Below the pieces are notes generated by a model. That model did no database searches, had not been told where the DNA came from, and worked only from the letters and a program-made list of their open reading frames with translations. Both the position numbers and the translations under genes were made by a program. DNA of 34,674 nucleotides from an uncultured Verrucomicrobia subdivision 3 bacterium (GTDB lineage Bacteria; Verrucomicrobiota; Verrucomicrobiia; Limisphaerales; UBA11358): NCBI GenBank assembly GCA_903911825.1, contig CAIWFB010000314.1, positions 1 through 34,674 of the forward strand, given 5' to 3'. This document shows, piece by piece, positions 25,334 to 32,771 of the stretch (the first letter of the stretch is position 1; every line of letters starts with the position of its first letter).

Positions 25334-27886
25334 TTAAACCGCTTCCGGCTTGATGATAGCGATGACGGCGGTTTCCGGTTTCAAATACTTTTGCGCGACG
25401 GCTTTGATCTGTTCGAGCGTCACGGCTTCGTATTTGGCGTCGTCTTGTTCCGTCCGTTGCCAGCCTAGTCCGTAAAGTTCATCAAGCGACGTTGCCGAAG
25501 CAAGTTGGCCGAGGTCGGCGCGGGCGATTTTCTTCTGCCCCACGATTTTCGCTTTGGCGCGCTTCAATTCTTCCGCCGTCAACCCTTCGGTGCGTAACAA
25601 TTCGGCTTCCTTGAGCAACTCCGCTTCGACCTGCGCGGTCTTCGTCGGTTCCGTGCCGGTGTAAAACGCGAAGTAGCCCGGCGCAATACCACACAGCGTT
25701 TGCGCGCCGACGTAGTAAGCGAGGCCAAGTTGTTCGCGGATGCGGAGAAATAGGCGTGAGCCAAGGTCGCTGCACGTCTCTTGCAAGATTTCCAGCGCGT
25801 AACGATCTTCGCTGAACATCGTCGTGCCAGGAAATCCGATGACGAGCACGGCTTGTTTTTTATCGCGCGTTTCGTTCACGCGTTTCGTAGCAGTTGCTGG
25901 TTGAAAGTTGAAGGTTGAAGGTTGAGTAACCTTGCCCGTCCAGTTGCCAAATGCTTTTTCTACGGCAGCTTTCACGTTCGCGGTGTTGACGTCACCGAAG
26001 ATGGCGATGACGCAATTATTCGGCACGGCGAGCTTTTGATAAAAGGCTTTGATGTCCGCGCCCGAGATTTTCGCCACGCTGGCTTCGGTGCCGCTGGGAT
26101 CAAGGCCGAAATTTTTTGCGCCAAACAGTTCGCGGCGCATTGCGAGGCTGGCGCTCTTGAGCAGATTGTCGCGGCGGGATTGGATGCCAGCAATCTGTAC
26201 TTCGCGTTCGCGTTCCAATTCGTCGGCGGGGAAAATCGGGTTCAAGATCACGTCTGCCATGAGTTCGAGGCCGATGGCAAAATCTTCCGTCAAGACTTCG
26301 GCGTTCACGCCGAAACTTTGGTTGCCGCCGTAGCTGTCAATGTGGCCGCCGACGGATTCGATTTCCACGGCGATCTGTTCGGCATTGCGCGTCGTGGTGC
26401 CCTTGATGAGTAACTTGGCGAGCAGCGAAGTGATGCCGTTGTTCACTTCGTTTTCCGCGAGCACGCCGCCTTGAAAGACCGCGCGAAATTCCACGAACGG
26501 CAGGCGATGATCTTCTTTCACCAGCAGCTTGATGCCGTTGGGTAAGTCAATTTTCTGAATCGGATGATCAGAATTCGTCTCAACGCTGGCCAACGCTTTG
26601 GGCGCGGTGCCTTCGGGCAGCAGCGCGTAGAGCGTGCGATTTTCCGGCGTGAGATAAGTGCAAGCTACGCGTTGCACATCGGCGGCGGTGACGCATTTGA
26701 CGGCGGCGAGGTAACGTTCGGAGAAATTCAAATCCTGCGCGGCTAGCCAGTTACCGCCGAGATTTTGCGCCTGACCTTCCATCGTTTTGCGTGAAGAAAG
26801 CGTGGCGGAGATGAATTGCTTAACGGCTTTGGACAACTCTTCGGTGGAAACGAACGACGTTTTTACTTTTTCAACTTCGGCCAGAATCGCCTCATTCGAA
26901 GCCGTAAATTCTTCGCCATCCACGACGGCGCTGATGCCGAATAGTCCGGGCAAACCCGGGCTGTAAGTCCACGCGTCCACGTGATGCACGACGCCAAGTT
27001 TTTCGCGCACTTGTTGGTGCAAGCGGGAGCTGCGTCCGCTGCCGAGCAACACCGCGAGCACATCCAAAACGGGCACATCGGCGTGGCGCACTTCGGGAAT
27101 GTGCCAAGCAAAATGCGAGTGGCCGAGTTCCACGGCGGCTTCCTCGATGATTTCGCGCGGCGCAGTCTGGCGCGGTTCTTCGGGCAAAACCATCGGCGGC
27201 ATCGCGCGCGATTTGCTTTGAGCGTAAGCCGCTTTGATTTGCGCGACGACTTCGTCGTTTTTTACATCGCCCGCGACGACGTAGAACACATTATTTGGTG
27301 CGTATTTTTCCGTGTAATAGGCGCGAATGTCGTCAGGTTTGATTTCGTTGAAAATGTCGAGATAGCCGATGATCGTGAAGCGATACGGGCTTTTCGTATA
27401 GGCGACTTCAAACAGGCGGCGGCTCGCGCGGCGACCAGGATCGTCCTGGCACATATCCATTTCGCGGCGGATGACGTCGAGCTCCTTGGCCAATTCCTCC
27501 GGCGGCAACGACGCGTGTTGCATGATGTCGCAGAGAATATCAATGGCCTTCACGGCGCCCGTGTTCGGCACGTCAATGTGATACACCGTGCGGTCGAAGC
27601 TGGTGTAGGCATTCATGTAGCCGCCCGCTTCCTGCACTTCCTGATCAATGCGGCTGCCAGGGCGCTTCGTCGTGCCTTTGAAGAGCATGTGTTCCAGCAC
27701 GTGCGAGAGACCGGCCCCCAACCACTTACCTTCGTGAATGCTGCCCGCAGCGCACCAAGCCTGCACGGAAACGACCGGTGCATTGTGATCTTCGCGGACG
27801 ATGAGCGTGAGCCCGTTTTCGAGCCGCGTGATTTTGACGCCGGGCGGAATCGCGGGGATTTCGGTGGTAGAAATTGGATTGGTCAT
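25334..27886 (-). CDS. M16-family zinc peptidase with active and inactive halves
   Basis: An 850-residue pitrilysin/insulinase-type protein made of two M16 halves on one chain. The N-terminal half carries the inverted zinc motif HVLEH (His62, Glu65, His66) and the distal Glu142 (VIRREM), so it should be catalytic. The second half (from about residue 440, IDLPNGIKLLVKEDHRLPFVEF) has NGITSLLAKLL where the motif would be and is probably structural. No signal peptide is seen from the ATG at 27886; a TTG three codons earlier is less likely. A linker at about residues 654-665 (PSTFNFQPA) is encoded by a five-unit heptamer DNA repeat. It may degrade peptides in the cytoplasm or act in processing; the substrate is unknown. 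Confidence 0.92.
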   Translation of the reverse strand: MTNPISTTEIPAIPPGVKITRLENGLTLIVREDHNAPVVSVQAWCAAGSIHEGKWLGAGLSHVLEHMLFKGTTKRPGSRIDQEVQEAGGYMNAYTSFDRTVYHIDVPNTGAVKAIDILCDIMQHASLPPEELAKELDVIRREMDMCQDDPGRRASRRLFEVAYTKSPYRFTIIGYLDIFNEIKPDDIRAYYTEKYAPNNVFYVVAGDVKNDEVVAQIKAAYAQSKSRAMPPMVLPEEPRQTAPREIIEEAAVELGHSHFAWHIPEVRHADVPVLDVLAVLLGSGRSSRLHQQVREKLGVVHHVDAWTYSPGLPGLFGISAVVDGEEFTASNEAILAEVEKVKTSFVSTEELSKAVKQFISATLSSRKTMEGQAQNLGGNWLAAQDLNFSERYLAAVKCVTAADVQRVACTYLTPENRTLYALLPEGTAPKALASVETNSDHPIQKIDLPNGIKLLVKEDHRLPFVEFRAVFQGGVLAENEVNNGITSLLAKLLIKGTTTRNAEQIAVEIESVGGHIDSYGGNQSFGVNAEVLTEDFAIGLELMADVILNPIFPADELEREREVQIAGIQSRRDNLLKSASLAMRRELFGAKNFGLDPSGTEASVAKISGADIKAFYQKLAVPNNCVIAIFGDVNTANVKAAVEKAFGNWTGKVTQPSTFNFQPATATKRVNETRDKKQAVLVIGFPGTTMFSEDRYALEILQETCSDLGSRLFLRIREQLGLAYYVGAQTLCGIAPGYFAFYTGTEPTKTAQVEAELLKEAELLRTEGLTAEELKRAKAKIVGQKKIARADLGQLASATSLDELYGLGWQRTEQDDAKYEAVTLEQIKAVAQKYLKPETAVIAIIKPEAV
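25892..25926 (+). repeat. Five-unit heptamer array inside M16 peptidase gene
   Basis: Consecutive 7-bp units AGTTGCT, GGTTGAA, AGTTGAA, GGTTGAA, GGTTGAG. They have the same GGTTGNN consensus, length (35 bp) and unit count as the mnmE array, again in a coding linker. Confidence 0.9.
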
Positions 27887-28000
27887 TGCGGGCAAAATTT
27901 GAGCGACAAGGCTATGCGCAAACGCCTTCCGTCGCCAATTTTATTTGCTAAGGCAAATTACTCATTGCGGCAGCGGGTGGTTTTGGTATCTTCACAACTC

Positions 28001-28016
28001 GTTTTTACGTAAAAAC
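28001..28016. promoter_or_regulatory. Perfect 16-bp palindrome upstream of small basic protein gene
   Basis: GTTTTTACGTAAAAAC is fully self-complementary and lies 16 bases before the start codon. A weak promoter-like pair (TTGCGG at 27965 and TATCTT at 27987, 16-base spacer) would place transcription start near the palindrome. It could be an operator or a 5'-UTR hairpin. Confidence 0.45.
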
Positions 28017-28031
28017 CAATAATTCTATTTT

Positions 28032-28187
28032 ATGTCACAGCATCCCAGCCTGCGCGCCGCTTCCACCCTCGGTGGCAAACGTAACGTCCTCAAGCGTTTT
28101 GAACGCACTGCGCTCCTCAAGAAGCGCGGTCAATGGAAAGAGGGCGACAAGATCACCAATCTCCGCAAGACCAAGCCGGACGCGTAA
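28032..28187 (+). CDS. Chlamydia/Verrucomicrobia-type small basic protein
   Basis: A 51-residue, strongly basic protein. It starts MSQHPSLRAAS, followed by GGKRNVLKRFERTALLKKRG and WKEGDKITNLRKTKPDA. This matches the small basic protein family known from Chlamydiae and Verrucomicrobia (TIGR04137), in which KRNVLKRFER and the GLPKTKP-like tail are the conserved blocks. The gene is too short to be found by length-limited ORF calls. The family is presumed to bind ribosomal RNA or the ribosome, but its function has not been shown to my knowledge. It is the best single taxonomic marker in the window. Confidence 0.9.
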   Translation: MSQHPSLRAASTLGGKRNVLKRFERTALLKKRGQWKEGDKITNLRKTKPDA

Positions 28188-28189
28188 CG

Positions 28190-28240
28190 CGTCGATTCGT
28201 TGAATCGTTAATCGTTCAACCGATGCGATGGTTCAACGGT
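28190..28240. repeat. 7-bp-phased repeat with inverted parts
   Basis: Heptads CGATTCG, TTGAATC, GTTAATC, GTTCAAC follow each other just after the small basic protein gene. GTTGAA (28199-28204) pairs with TTCAAC (28215-28220), and GTTCAAC recurs at 28231. It fills the leader of the pseudouridine synthase gene. Confidence 0.55.
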
Positions 28241-28256
28241 TCGCGCTTCAATTATT

Positions 28257-28970
28257 TTGAGCGTTCGTCTCCAGAAATTTCTCGCCGATGCCGGGGTGGC
28301 TTCACGCCGGGGCGGCGAGCAATTCATTTTAGAAGGTCGTGTGTCCGTCAACGGGCACGTTGTTCGCTTGCTGGGTTCCAAAGTCGATCCTCATCACGAC
28401 GAGGTGTCGGTGGACGGCAAAGTGGTTTCCGAAAAGCGCAAACATTACCTCGCGCTGCATAAGCCCAAAGGTTGCGTCTGTTCCCACAAGGATGAATTGG
28501 ATCGCCCGACCATCTACGAGTTGCTTCCGCCGGAATTGCACATCGTCAGCTCAGTGGGTCGCTTGGATTACAACAGCGAAGGATTGATTTTTCTCACCAA
28601 TGATGGACAATTTGCGCTGCGCTTGACGCATCCGCGCTACGGTATCCGCAAGAAATATTTAGTGCATGTGGACGGGCAAGTGACTCCCGCGATGATTGAC
28701 CTTTTCAAGAAGGGGATTTTCCACGAGGGCGAGCGTTTGAAAGCACTGTCGGCGCATATCATCTCCGCCACGCGCGCCAAAAGCGTTGTAGAAATGGAGC
28801 TGGGCGAAGGTAAGAATCGCGAAGTTCGTCGATTGTTTGAATCGCAGGCAATGACGGTGAAGAAACTTTTGCGGACCCAGATTGGCCGGATTAAACTAGG
28901 CGAATTGAAAGTTTGTAAATGGCGCGCGTTGACGCCCGCCGAAATTAAAACTCTGATTTCAGATTTATGA
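28257..28970 (+). CDS. RsuA/RluB-family rRNA pseudouridine synthase
   Basis: Converts a specific rRNA uridine to pseudouridine. It has 237 residues: an N-terminal S4 RNA-binding domain (RLQKFLADAGVASRRGGEQFILEGRVSVNG), then the synthase domain with KPKGCVCSHKDE and the catalytic Asp104 in VGRLDYNSEGL. The signature GKNREVRRLFE lies near the end. S4 plus compact synthase domain is the RsuA/RluB/RluE/RluF arrangement; the target cannot be fixed from sequence alone, but RluB-like is most common. The start is a TTG (TTGAGCGTTCGT) with no Shine-Dalgarno sequence, since no ATG or GTG fits. Its stop overlaps the next start (ATGA). Confidence 0.92.
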   Translation: MSVRLQKFLADAGVASRRGGEQFILEGRVSVNGHVVRLLGSKVDPHHDEVSVDGKVVSEKRKHYLALHKPKGCVCSHKDELDRPTIYELLPPELHIVSSVGRLDYNSEGLIFLTNDGQFALRLTHPRYGIRKKYLVHVDGQVTPAMIDLFKKGIFHEGERLKALSAHIISATRAKSVVEMELGEGKNREVRRLFESQAMTVKKLLRTQIGRIKLGELKVCKWRALTPAEIKTLISDL

Positions 28971-30136
28971 AAATGAATTATTGGTTGGTTCTAGGTTTGA
29001 TGGTGGCCACGAGTGCGGTGGCGCAGGTGAACACGAATGCGTTGCCCGCGATTCCCGCGCCCGTCGTGGTTGCCCCGGTTGTCGCCACACCGGCGACGAA
29101 CGTCGTCACGCCCAAGCTTAAGAAAGTTACTAAAGCCGCGCCCGTCAAAGCCAAGAAGAAAGCTGCTGCTAAGTCCACTGCCAAACCGGTCGTGCACGCT
29201 GCAAAAATTTCCGCCGCGCCCGTCACGCTCGTTCCCGGTGTCGCCACAGTAGATGCGGAAAACGTCAACTTTCGCGGTCAAGCTGGCTTGAAAGGTGAAA
29301 CCGTTGGCCAGTTCAAAAAGGGCGATAGTGTCACGGTGCTCGCGCAAATTAATCTCGATAAACCGGCCGCTGGCGAACCCTCGCAATGGGCCAAAGTCGC
29401 GCTGCCTGCTGGCACGAAAGTTTGGGTCAACGCTCGCTTCGTGGATGCCACCAATAAAGTTGTGACCGTGAAGAAATTGAATCTACGGGCCGGTCCGGGC
29501 GAAAATTACAGTGTGCTCGGAGTGATTGAAAAAGGCGCTTCGATTACTGAAGTTTCCGTCAAAGGTGACTGGACGCAGATTGAAACACCCACGAATGCCT
29601 TCGCGTTTGTGGCTGCCAGTTATTTGAAGCAAGACGCCACGGTTATTCCCGCCACCACGCCGGTCGCCGTGATTCCGCCGACCGCCGAAGTGCCTGTGCC
29701 GACGCCAACCACGGTGGTGGCTGAACAACCCATTGTTACGCAGCCTGCGCCCGTCGTTCCCGAACCCGCGCCCGTCGTCGCGCCAGTGGTTGTTCCCCCT
29801 GTCGTCATCCCGGAAGCGCCGGTGATTGTGGATACCAATCCGCCGCCGCCGCGCATTATCACGCACGAAGGCTGGGTGCGCTCCTCCGTTAGCGTCGTCG
29901 CCCCGACTTATTTTGAACTTTACGACCGCGAAAATAACAAAGCGATCAACTACCTTTACACCACGACTACCAATTTGAATTTGGCTCGTTACAATGGTTT
30001 GCAAATCGTGGTCACTGGCGAAGAAGGTTTAGACGCCCGCTGGAAAGATACGCCGGTCTTGAGCATTCAGAAGATTTTGGTGCTTTCCTCGAATGCCCCG
30101 TCTTCCCAAGTCGAACCCGCCGCTAAAAAGAAATAA
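28967..30136 (+). CDS. Secreted protein with two bacterial SH3 domains
   Basis: A 389-residue exported protein. A signal peptide (about 1-19, ending TSAVA) is followed by an Ala/Lys-rich stretch (about 50-80, KLKKVTKAAPVKAKKKAA). Two SH3-like domains follow, at about 93-165 (ENVNFRGQAGLKGETVGQFKKGDSVTVL) and 166-224 (KLNLRAGPGENYSVLGVIEKGASITEV). Next comes a Pro/Val-rich linker (about 225-295) and a C-terminal beta domain (HEGWVRSSVSVVAPTYFELYD...ITGEEGL-like). SH3_3-type domains commonly bind peptidoglycan or surface ligands. The start overlaps the pseudouridine synthase stop, and folD begins three bases after its end, so the three are co-transcribed. The function is probably envelope-related. 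Confidence 0.85.
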   Translation: MKMNYWLVLGLMVATSAVAQVNTNALPAIPAPVVVAPVVATPATNVVTPKLKKVTKAAPVKAKKKAAAKSTAKPVVHAAKISAAPVTLVPGVATVDAENVNFRGQAGLKGETVGQFKKGDSVTVLAQINLDKPAAGEPSQWAKVALPAGTKVWVNARFVDATNKVVTVKKLNLRAGPGENYSVLGVIEKGASITEVSVKGDWTQIETPTNAFAFVAASYLKQDATVIPATTPVAVIPPTAEVPVPTPTTVVAEQPIVTQPAPVVPEPAPVVAPVVVPPVVIPEAPVIVDTNPPPPRIITHEGWVRSSVSVVAPTYFELYDRENNKAINYLYTTTTNLNLARYNGLQIVVTGEEGLDARWKDTPVLSIQKILVLSSNAPSSQVEPAAKKK

Positions 30137-30139
30137 TCC

Positions 30140-31030
30140 GTGGCTGCTGCCAACCTCATTGATGGGCGTGCGATTGCCGCGCAGATTCAATCGGAATTGG
30201 TCGCGCGGGTCGCGGTTCTGAAATCAGCGGGTGTGATTCCTGGTTTGGCTTTCGTGCGCGTGGGCGAAGATCCGGCTTCCAAAGTATACGTTGGTCGCAA
30301 AGAAAAAGCCTGCGCCGAACTGGGCATCGTTTCTGAGACACATCTTCTTCCGCAAGCTGCTACCGAAGTCGAATTACTGGCGCTCATCGCAAAATTAAAC
30401 GCGACTTCCCATTTGCACGGCATTCTGGTGCAAGCGCCGTTACCTAAACAGATTTGCGAATCGGTTATTTTTTCCACTGTGTTACCAACCAAAGACGTGG
30501 ATGGTTTTCATCCGGTCAACGTCGGTAAATTGATGCTCGGTGACCATACTGGCTTCCGCCCTTGCACCCCAGCGGGCGTGGTGGAATTGCTCATTCGTTC
30601 TGGCGTGAAAACGGAAGGTGCGGAAGTCGTCGTGCTGGGTCGTGGTAATATCGTCGGCAAACCGATGGCCGCGATGCTGTGCCAAAAGGGCCAGGCGGCG
30701 AATAGCACGGTGACGATTTGTCATTCTGCAACGCGCGACATCAAAGCTCACTGTCTGCGAGCGGATATCATTGTGGCAGCGATGGGCGTGGCCGAATTTC
30801 TCAAAGCGGACATGGTCAAGCCTGGCGCGGTGATCATGGATGTGGGCGTCAATCGCGTGCCCGACGCGACCTCCAAGACCGGCACCAAATTGGTCGGCGA
30901 CGTGGATTTTGCCAACGTGCAACCGATTGCCGGGCGCATCACGCCGAACCCCGGCGGGGTTGGCCCGATGACGATTGCGATGCTTTTGCAAAACACCGTT
31001 CACGCAGCTGAACTGAAAATTAAATCCTAA
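30140..31030 (+). CDS. folD: Methylenetetrahydrofolate dehydrogenase/cyclohydrolase FolD
   Basis: Bifunctional cytoplasmic enzyme interconverting 5,10-methylene- and 10-formyl-tetrahydrofolate. The 296 residues include Tyr50 and the catalytic Lys54 in the SKVYVGRKEKACAELG block at the same numbers as in E. coli FolD. Also present are HGILVQAPLPKQI, DVDGFHPVNVGKL, the NADP-binding GRGNIVGKPMAAML, and the terminal TPNPGGVGPMTIAMLLQNT. The start is a GTG three bases after the SH3 gene's stop, with the frame beginning MAAANLIDGRAIA. The product supplies one-carbon units, including the cofactor used by MnmE. Confidence 0.97.
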   Translation: MAAANLIDGRAIAAQIQSELVARVAVLKSAGVIPGLAFVRVGEDPASKVYVGRKEKACAELGIVSETHLLPQAATEVELLALIAKLNATSHLHGILVQAPLPKQICESVIFSTVLPTKDVDGFHPVNVGKLMLGDHTGFRPCTPAGVVELLIRSGVKTEGAEVVVLGRGNIVGKPMAAMLCQKGQAANSTVTICHSATRDIKAHCLRADIIVAAMGVAEFLKADMVKPGAVIMDVGVNRVPDATSKTGTKLVGDVDFANVQPIAGRITPNPGGVGPMTIAMLLQNTVHAAELKIKS

Positions 31031-31045
31031 AAATCTAAAACTATC

Positions 31046-31468
31046 ATGCAAGCCTCCCGCATTCTCCCCGACCTCCAATGCTCCCTTATGTGCGAAGAAA
31101 TTCGCCAAGAAGTGAATGGCAATTTGTTCATCATCGGCGTCGTGAATGTCGTGCGCGTGCCGCAATTACCCATCGTCGCGAATCGCATCTGCATCTATAA
31201 CCGTTGGACGGCGGGACTCGGTCAGTTCAACGAAAACACCCGCCTCATCGCGCCGGATCAAACCACGGTCTTGAGCAAAGGTGAGATGAAATTTGAATTG
31301 AAAGATCCGTCCGCCAGCGCCAGCAATGTGATGTTCTTCGGTCAGGTCAAATTTGAAACTGCTGGCACTTATTTTGTAGAAGTGCTGGTTGATGATGTGA
31401 TGAAACTCCGTTATCCCGTCGTCGTGGTTCACACTCCGCCGCCGACTGCGCCGACGGAGCAAAAATAA
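31046..31468 (+). CDS. Hypothetical beta-sandwich protein (DUF6941-like)
   Basis: A 140-residue soluble protein with mostly beta character: QCSLMCEEIRQEVNGNLFIIGVVNVVRV, CIYNRWTAGLGQFNENTRLIAPDQ, VMFFGQVKFETAGTYFVEVLVDDVMKLRYPVVVVH. The order 'CDDxRxExxGKxxLiGvy' early and 'PGxYxvevxvDg' late resembles a small conserved family that I believe is DUF6941; that name is from memory. A short Pro/Thr tail ends the protein. It lies 15 bases after folD and 9 bases before the next gene, in the same direction, so it is probably part of that operon. Function unknown. Confidence 0.65.
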   Translation: MQASRILPDLQCSLMCEEIRQEVNGNLFIIGVVNVVRVPQLPIVANRICIYNRWTAGLGQFNENTRLIAPDQTTVLSKGEMKFELKDPSASASNVMFFGQVKFETAGTYFVEVLVDDVMKLRYPVVVVHTPPPTAPTEQK

Positions 31469-31477
31469 TTCCGCCCG

Positions 31478-32275
31478 GTGAGCGCCTTCACCGAACCCAC
31501 TTTCGCTTGGGAACCCGTCACGCCCCGCGGCGTGGCGGCTTTTGCTCGTGCCTCACTCGAACGGCTGATCGTGGTGCAATGCTTGGTGGCTATCCTCGCC
31601 ACGGCGGTCACGGTCTGGTTGTTGAGTGATAGTATTTTCCCAGTCATTGATGCCGCAGTGAACGAACTGCCCGCGCAAGGTGAAATCCGGGCGGGCAAAT
31701 TACTTTGGTCAGATGATTCGCCGGTGATGTTAGCGGAGGGCATGACGCTCGCCTTTTCCGTAGATCTAGAACACGGCGGTGTGCTGCGTTCGCCTGCGGA
31801 TTTTCAATTCGAGTTCGGTAAAGATTCCATCCGCATCTTTTCGCTCTTCGGCGAAGGAGAATTAGATTACCCGGCCAACTTTCCGGCTAACCGGCTGGAT
31901 TTACGTCCCAAATGGGGCGCTTGGTCGCCCGAAATCCTCGCGCTCGTCGCGCTGGGAACTTTTTTTGGTCTGTTGCTCACGTGGGCGACGCTGGCCACGA
32001 TTTATTTCCTGCCCGTCTGGTTGATTTGTTTCTTCACGAATCGTGATTTGAGTTTGGTTGCGAGTTGGAAACTGGCCGCCGCCGCGCTACTGCCCGGTGC
32101 CTTGCTGCTTTCCGCCTCACTCGTGGCGTATGGTTTGGGCGTCTGTGACCTCGTGCAACTTTGTTTCGCCTTCGGGATGCACTTCGTCATCGGCTGGGTC
32201 TATCTCTTTGTCAGTCCGTTGTTTCTGAATCGTGCGCTGCCTGCCGAAAAGCCGAATCCGTTTGGTCATAAATAA
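31478..32275 (+). CDS. Hypothetical integral membrane protein
   Basis: A 265-residue protein starting at GTG 31478 (MSAFTEPTFAWEPVTPRGV). One N-terminal transmembrane helix (about 29-50) precedes a roughly 95-residue extracytoplasmic domain (QGEIRAGKLLWSDDSPVMLAEGMTLAFSVDLEHGG). Three more helices follow (about 150-172, 190-215 and 220-245). It ends with NRALPAEKPNPFGHK. I do not recognise the family; the one-helix, soluble domain, three-helix layout recalls DUF1189-like proteins but without clear motif support. It sits nine bases after the preceding gene. Confidence 0.65.
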   Translation: MSAFTEPTFAWEPVTPRGVAAFARASLERLIVVQCLVAILATAVTVWLLSDSIFPVIDAAVNELPAQGEIRAGKLLWSDDSPVMLAEGMTLAFSVDLEHGGVLRSPADFQFEFGKDSIRIFSLFGEGELDYPANFPANRLDLRPKWGAWSPEILALVALGTFFGLLLTWATLATIYFLPVWLICFFTNRDLSLVASWKLAAAALLPGALLLSASLVAYGLGVCDLVQLCFAFGMHFVIGWVYLFVSPLFLNRALPAEKPNPFGHK

Positions 32276-32285
32276 ATAGCGTGGC

Positions 32286-32335
32286 GGCTGGTTGTGGCCA
32301 GAAATGGCCACACGACATTTGCGTTGCCAGCAGCC
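32286..32335 (+). other. Intergenic hairpin with GAAA loop
   Basis: An 8-bp perfect stem, TGTGGCCA (32293-32300) with TGGCCACA (32305-32312), closes a GAAA tetraloop. Outer bases GGCTGG and CCAGCAGCC can add a second helix. No T run follows, so it may be a processing or stability structure at the end of the folD operon. Confidence 0.45.
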
Positions 32336-32376
32336 TAATGTCGAATTAACTTAGGGCTCACAACTAATTTTACCCT

Positions 32377-32601
32377 ATGTCGAACGTCGCAAAAGAAGCC
32401 TCATCGTCGGCGAACGATTTGTTGAAAAACTCATCGCTCTACCGCGAGTTTCAAGCCGAGCGCGAAGAAATTCTCCGTCACAAATGGATTGAATCTGAAA
32501 AAGCCGGGCGTGATGTCGGTTTTGAGCAAGCGCTGACCGATTGGATCATCAAGCACCGTTCCACTTGGCGCAAAAATCGTCAGGCCGCCGCGACGAATTA
32601 G
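32377..32601 (+). CDS. Small conserved hypothetical protein
   Basis: A 74-residue helical protein: MSNVAKEASSSAND, then LLKNSSLYREFQAEREEILRHKWIESEKAGRDVGFEQALTDWIIKHRSTWRKNRQ. The motif 'REFQAEREEILRHKWIESEKAGRDVGFE' recalls short conserved proteins seen in several phyla with no assigned function. Its charge and helical pattern suggest a soluble protein that may bind a partner. It is preceded by about 100 bases with a hairpin and followed 14 bases later by the pyr leader, so read-through into pyrR is possible. Confidence 0.7.
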   Translation: MSNVAKEASSSANDLLKNSSLYREFQAEREEILRHKWIESEKAGRDVGFEQALTDWIIKHRSTWRKNRQAAATN

Positions 32602-32615
32602 TTCGATAAAATTTA

Positions 32616-32650
32616 TTCCTTTAACGCCGCCCTGCGAGGTGGCGAAGGAA
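32616..32650 (+). promoter_or_regulatory. PyrR-binding hairpin (anti-antiterminator) of the pyr leader
   Basis: A lower stem of 6 bp (32616-32621 with 32645-32650) and an asymmetric 5' bulge UAA (32622-32624) lead to an upper stem of 7 bp (32625-32631 with 32638-32644, one G-U) and the hexaloop CUGCGA (32632-32637). The loop fits the CNGNGA hexaloop of Bacillus PyrR-binding loops, and CCUGCGAGGU fits the core consensus CCNGNGAGGY. Bound PyrR would hold this form and favour the terminator downstream. Confidence 0.8.
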
Positions 32651-32672
32651 ATTATGAAAGCCCCACGCACCA

Positions 32673-32718
32673 CGCGAATCAGCTCCGCCCAGCGGAGTCG
32701 GTTCGCGATTTTTATTTT
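32673..32718 (+). terminator. Attenuator terminator upstream of pyrR
   Basis: A long hairpin: CGCGAA (32673-32678) pairs with TTCGCG (32702-32707). The helix continues through T-G and C-G pairs, one mismatch, a G-U pair and CTCCGC/GCGGAG around a CCA loop. The tail ATTTTTATTTT follows. Bases 32634-32644 can instead pair with 32666-32675, disrupting both this hairpin and the PyrR-binding hairpin, which is the expected antiterminator. Confidence 0.85.
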
Positions 32719-32729
32719 GCCTGCTGTTT

Positions 32730-32764
32730 CAGAACTCTCAACCATCCACTTTCAACTCTCAACT
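32730..32764 (+). repeat. Five-unit heptamer array in the pyr leader
   Basis: Units CAGAACT, CTCAACC, ATCCACT, TTCAACT, CTCAACT (consensus NNCAACY, the complement of GGTTGNN). The size and consensus match the arrays inside mnmE and the M16 gene. It lies between the attenuator and the pyrR start codon. Confidence 0.8.
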
Positions 32765-32771
32765 CATTTTA

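Noticed and set aside
26981-28012. Plus-strand frame of 343 codons opposite the M16 peptidase
   Set aside because: The translation has no motif and the opposite strand encodes a well-supported peptidase with zinc site; it is an antisense shadow.
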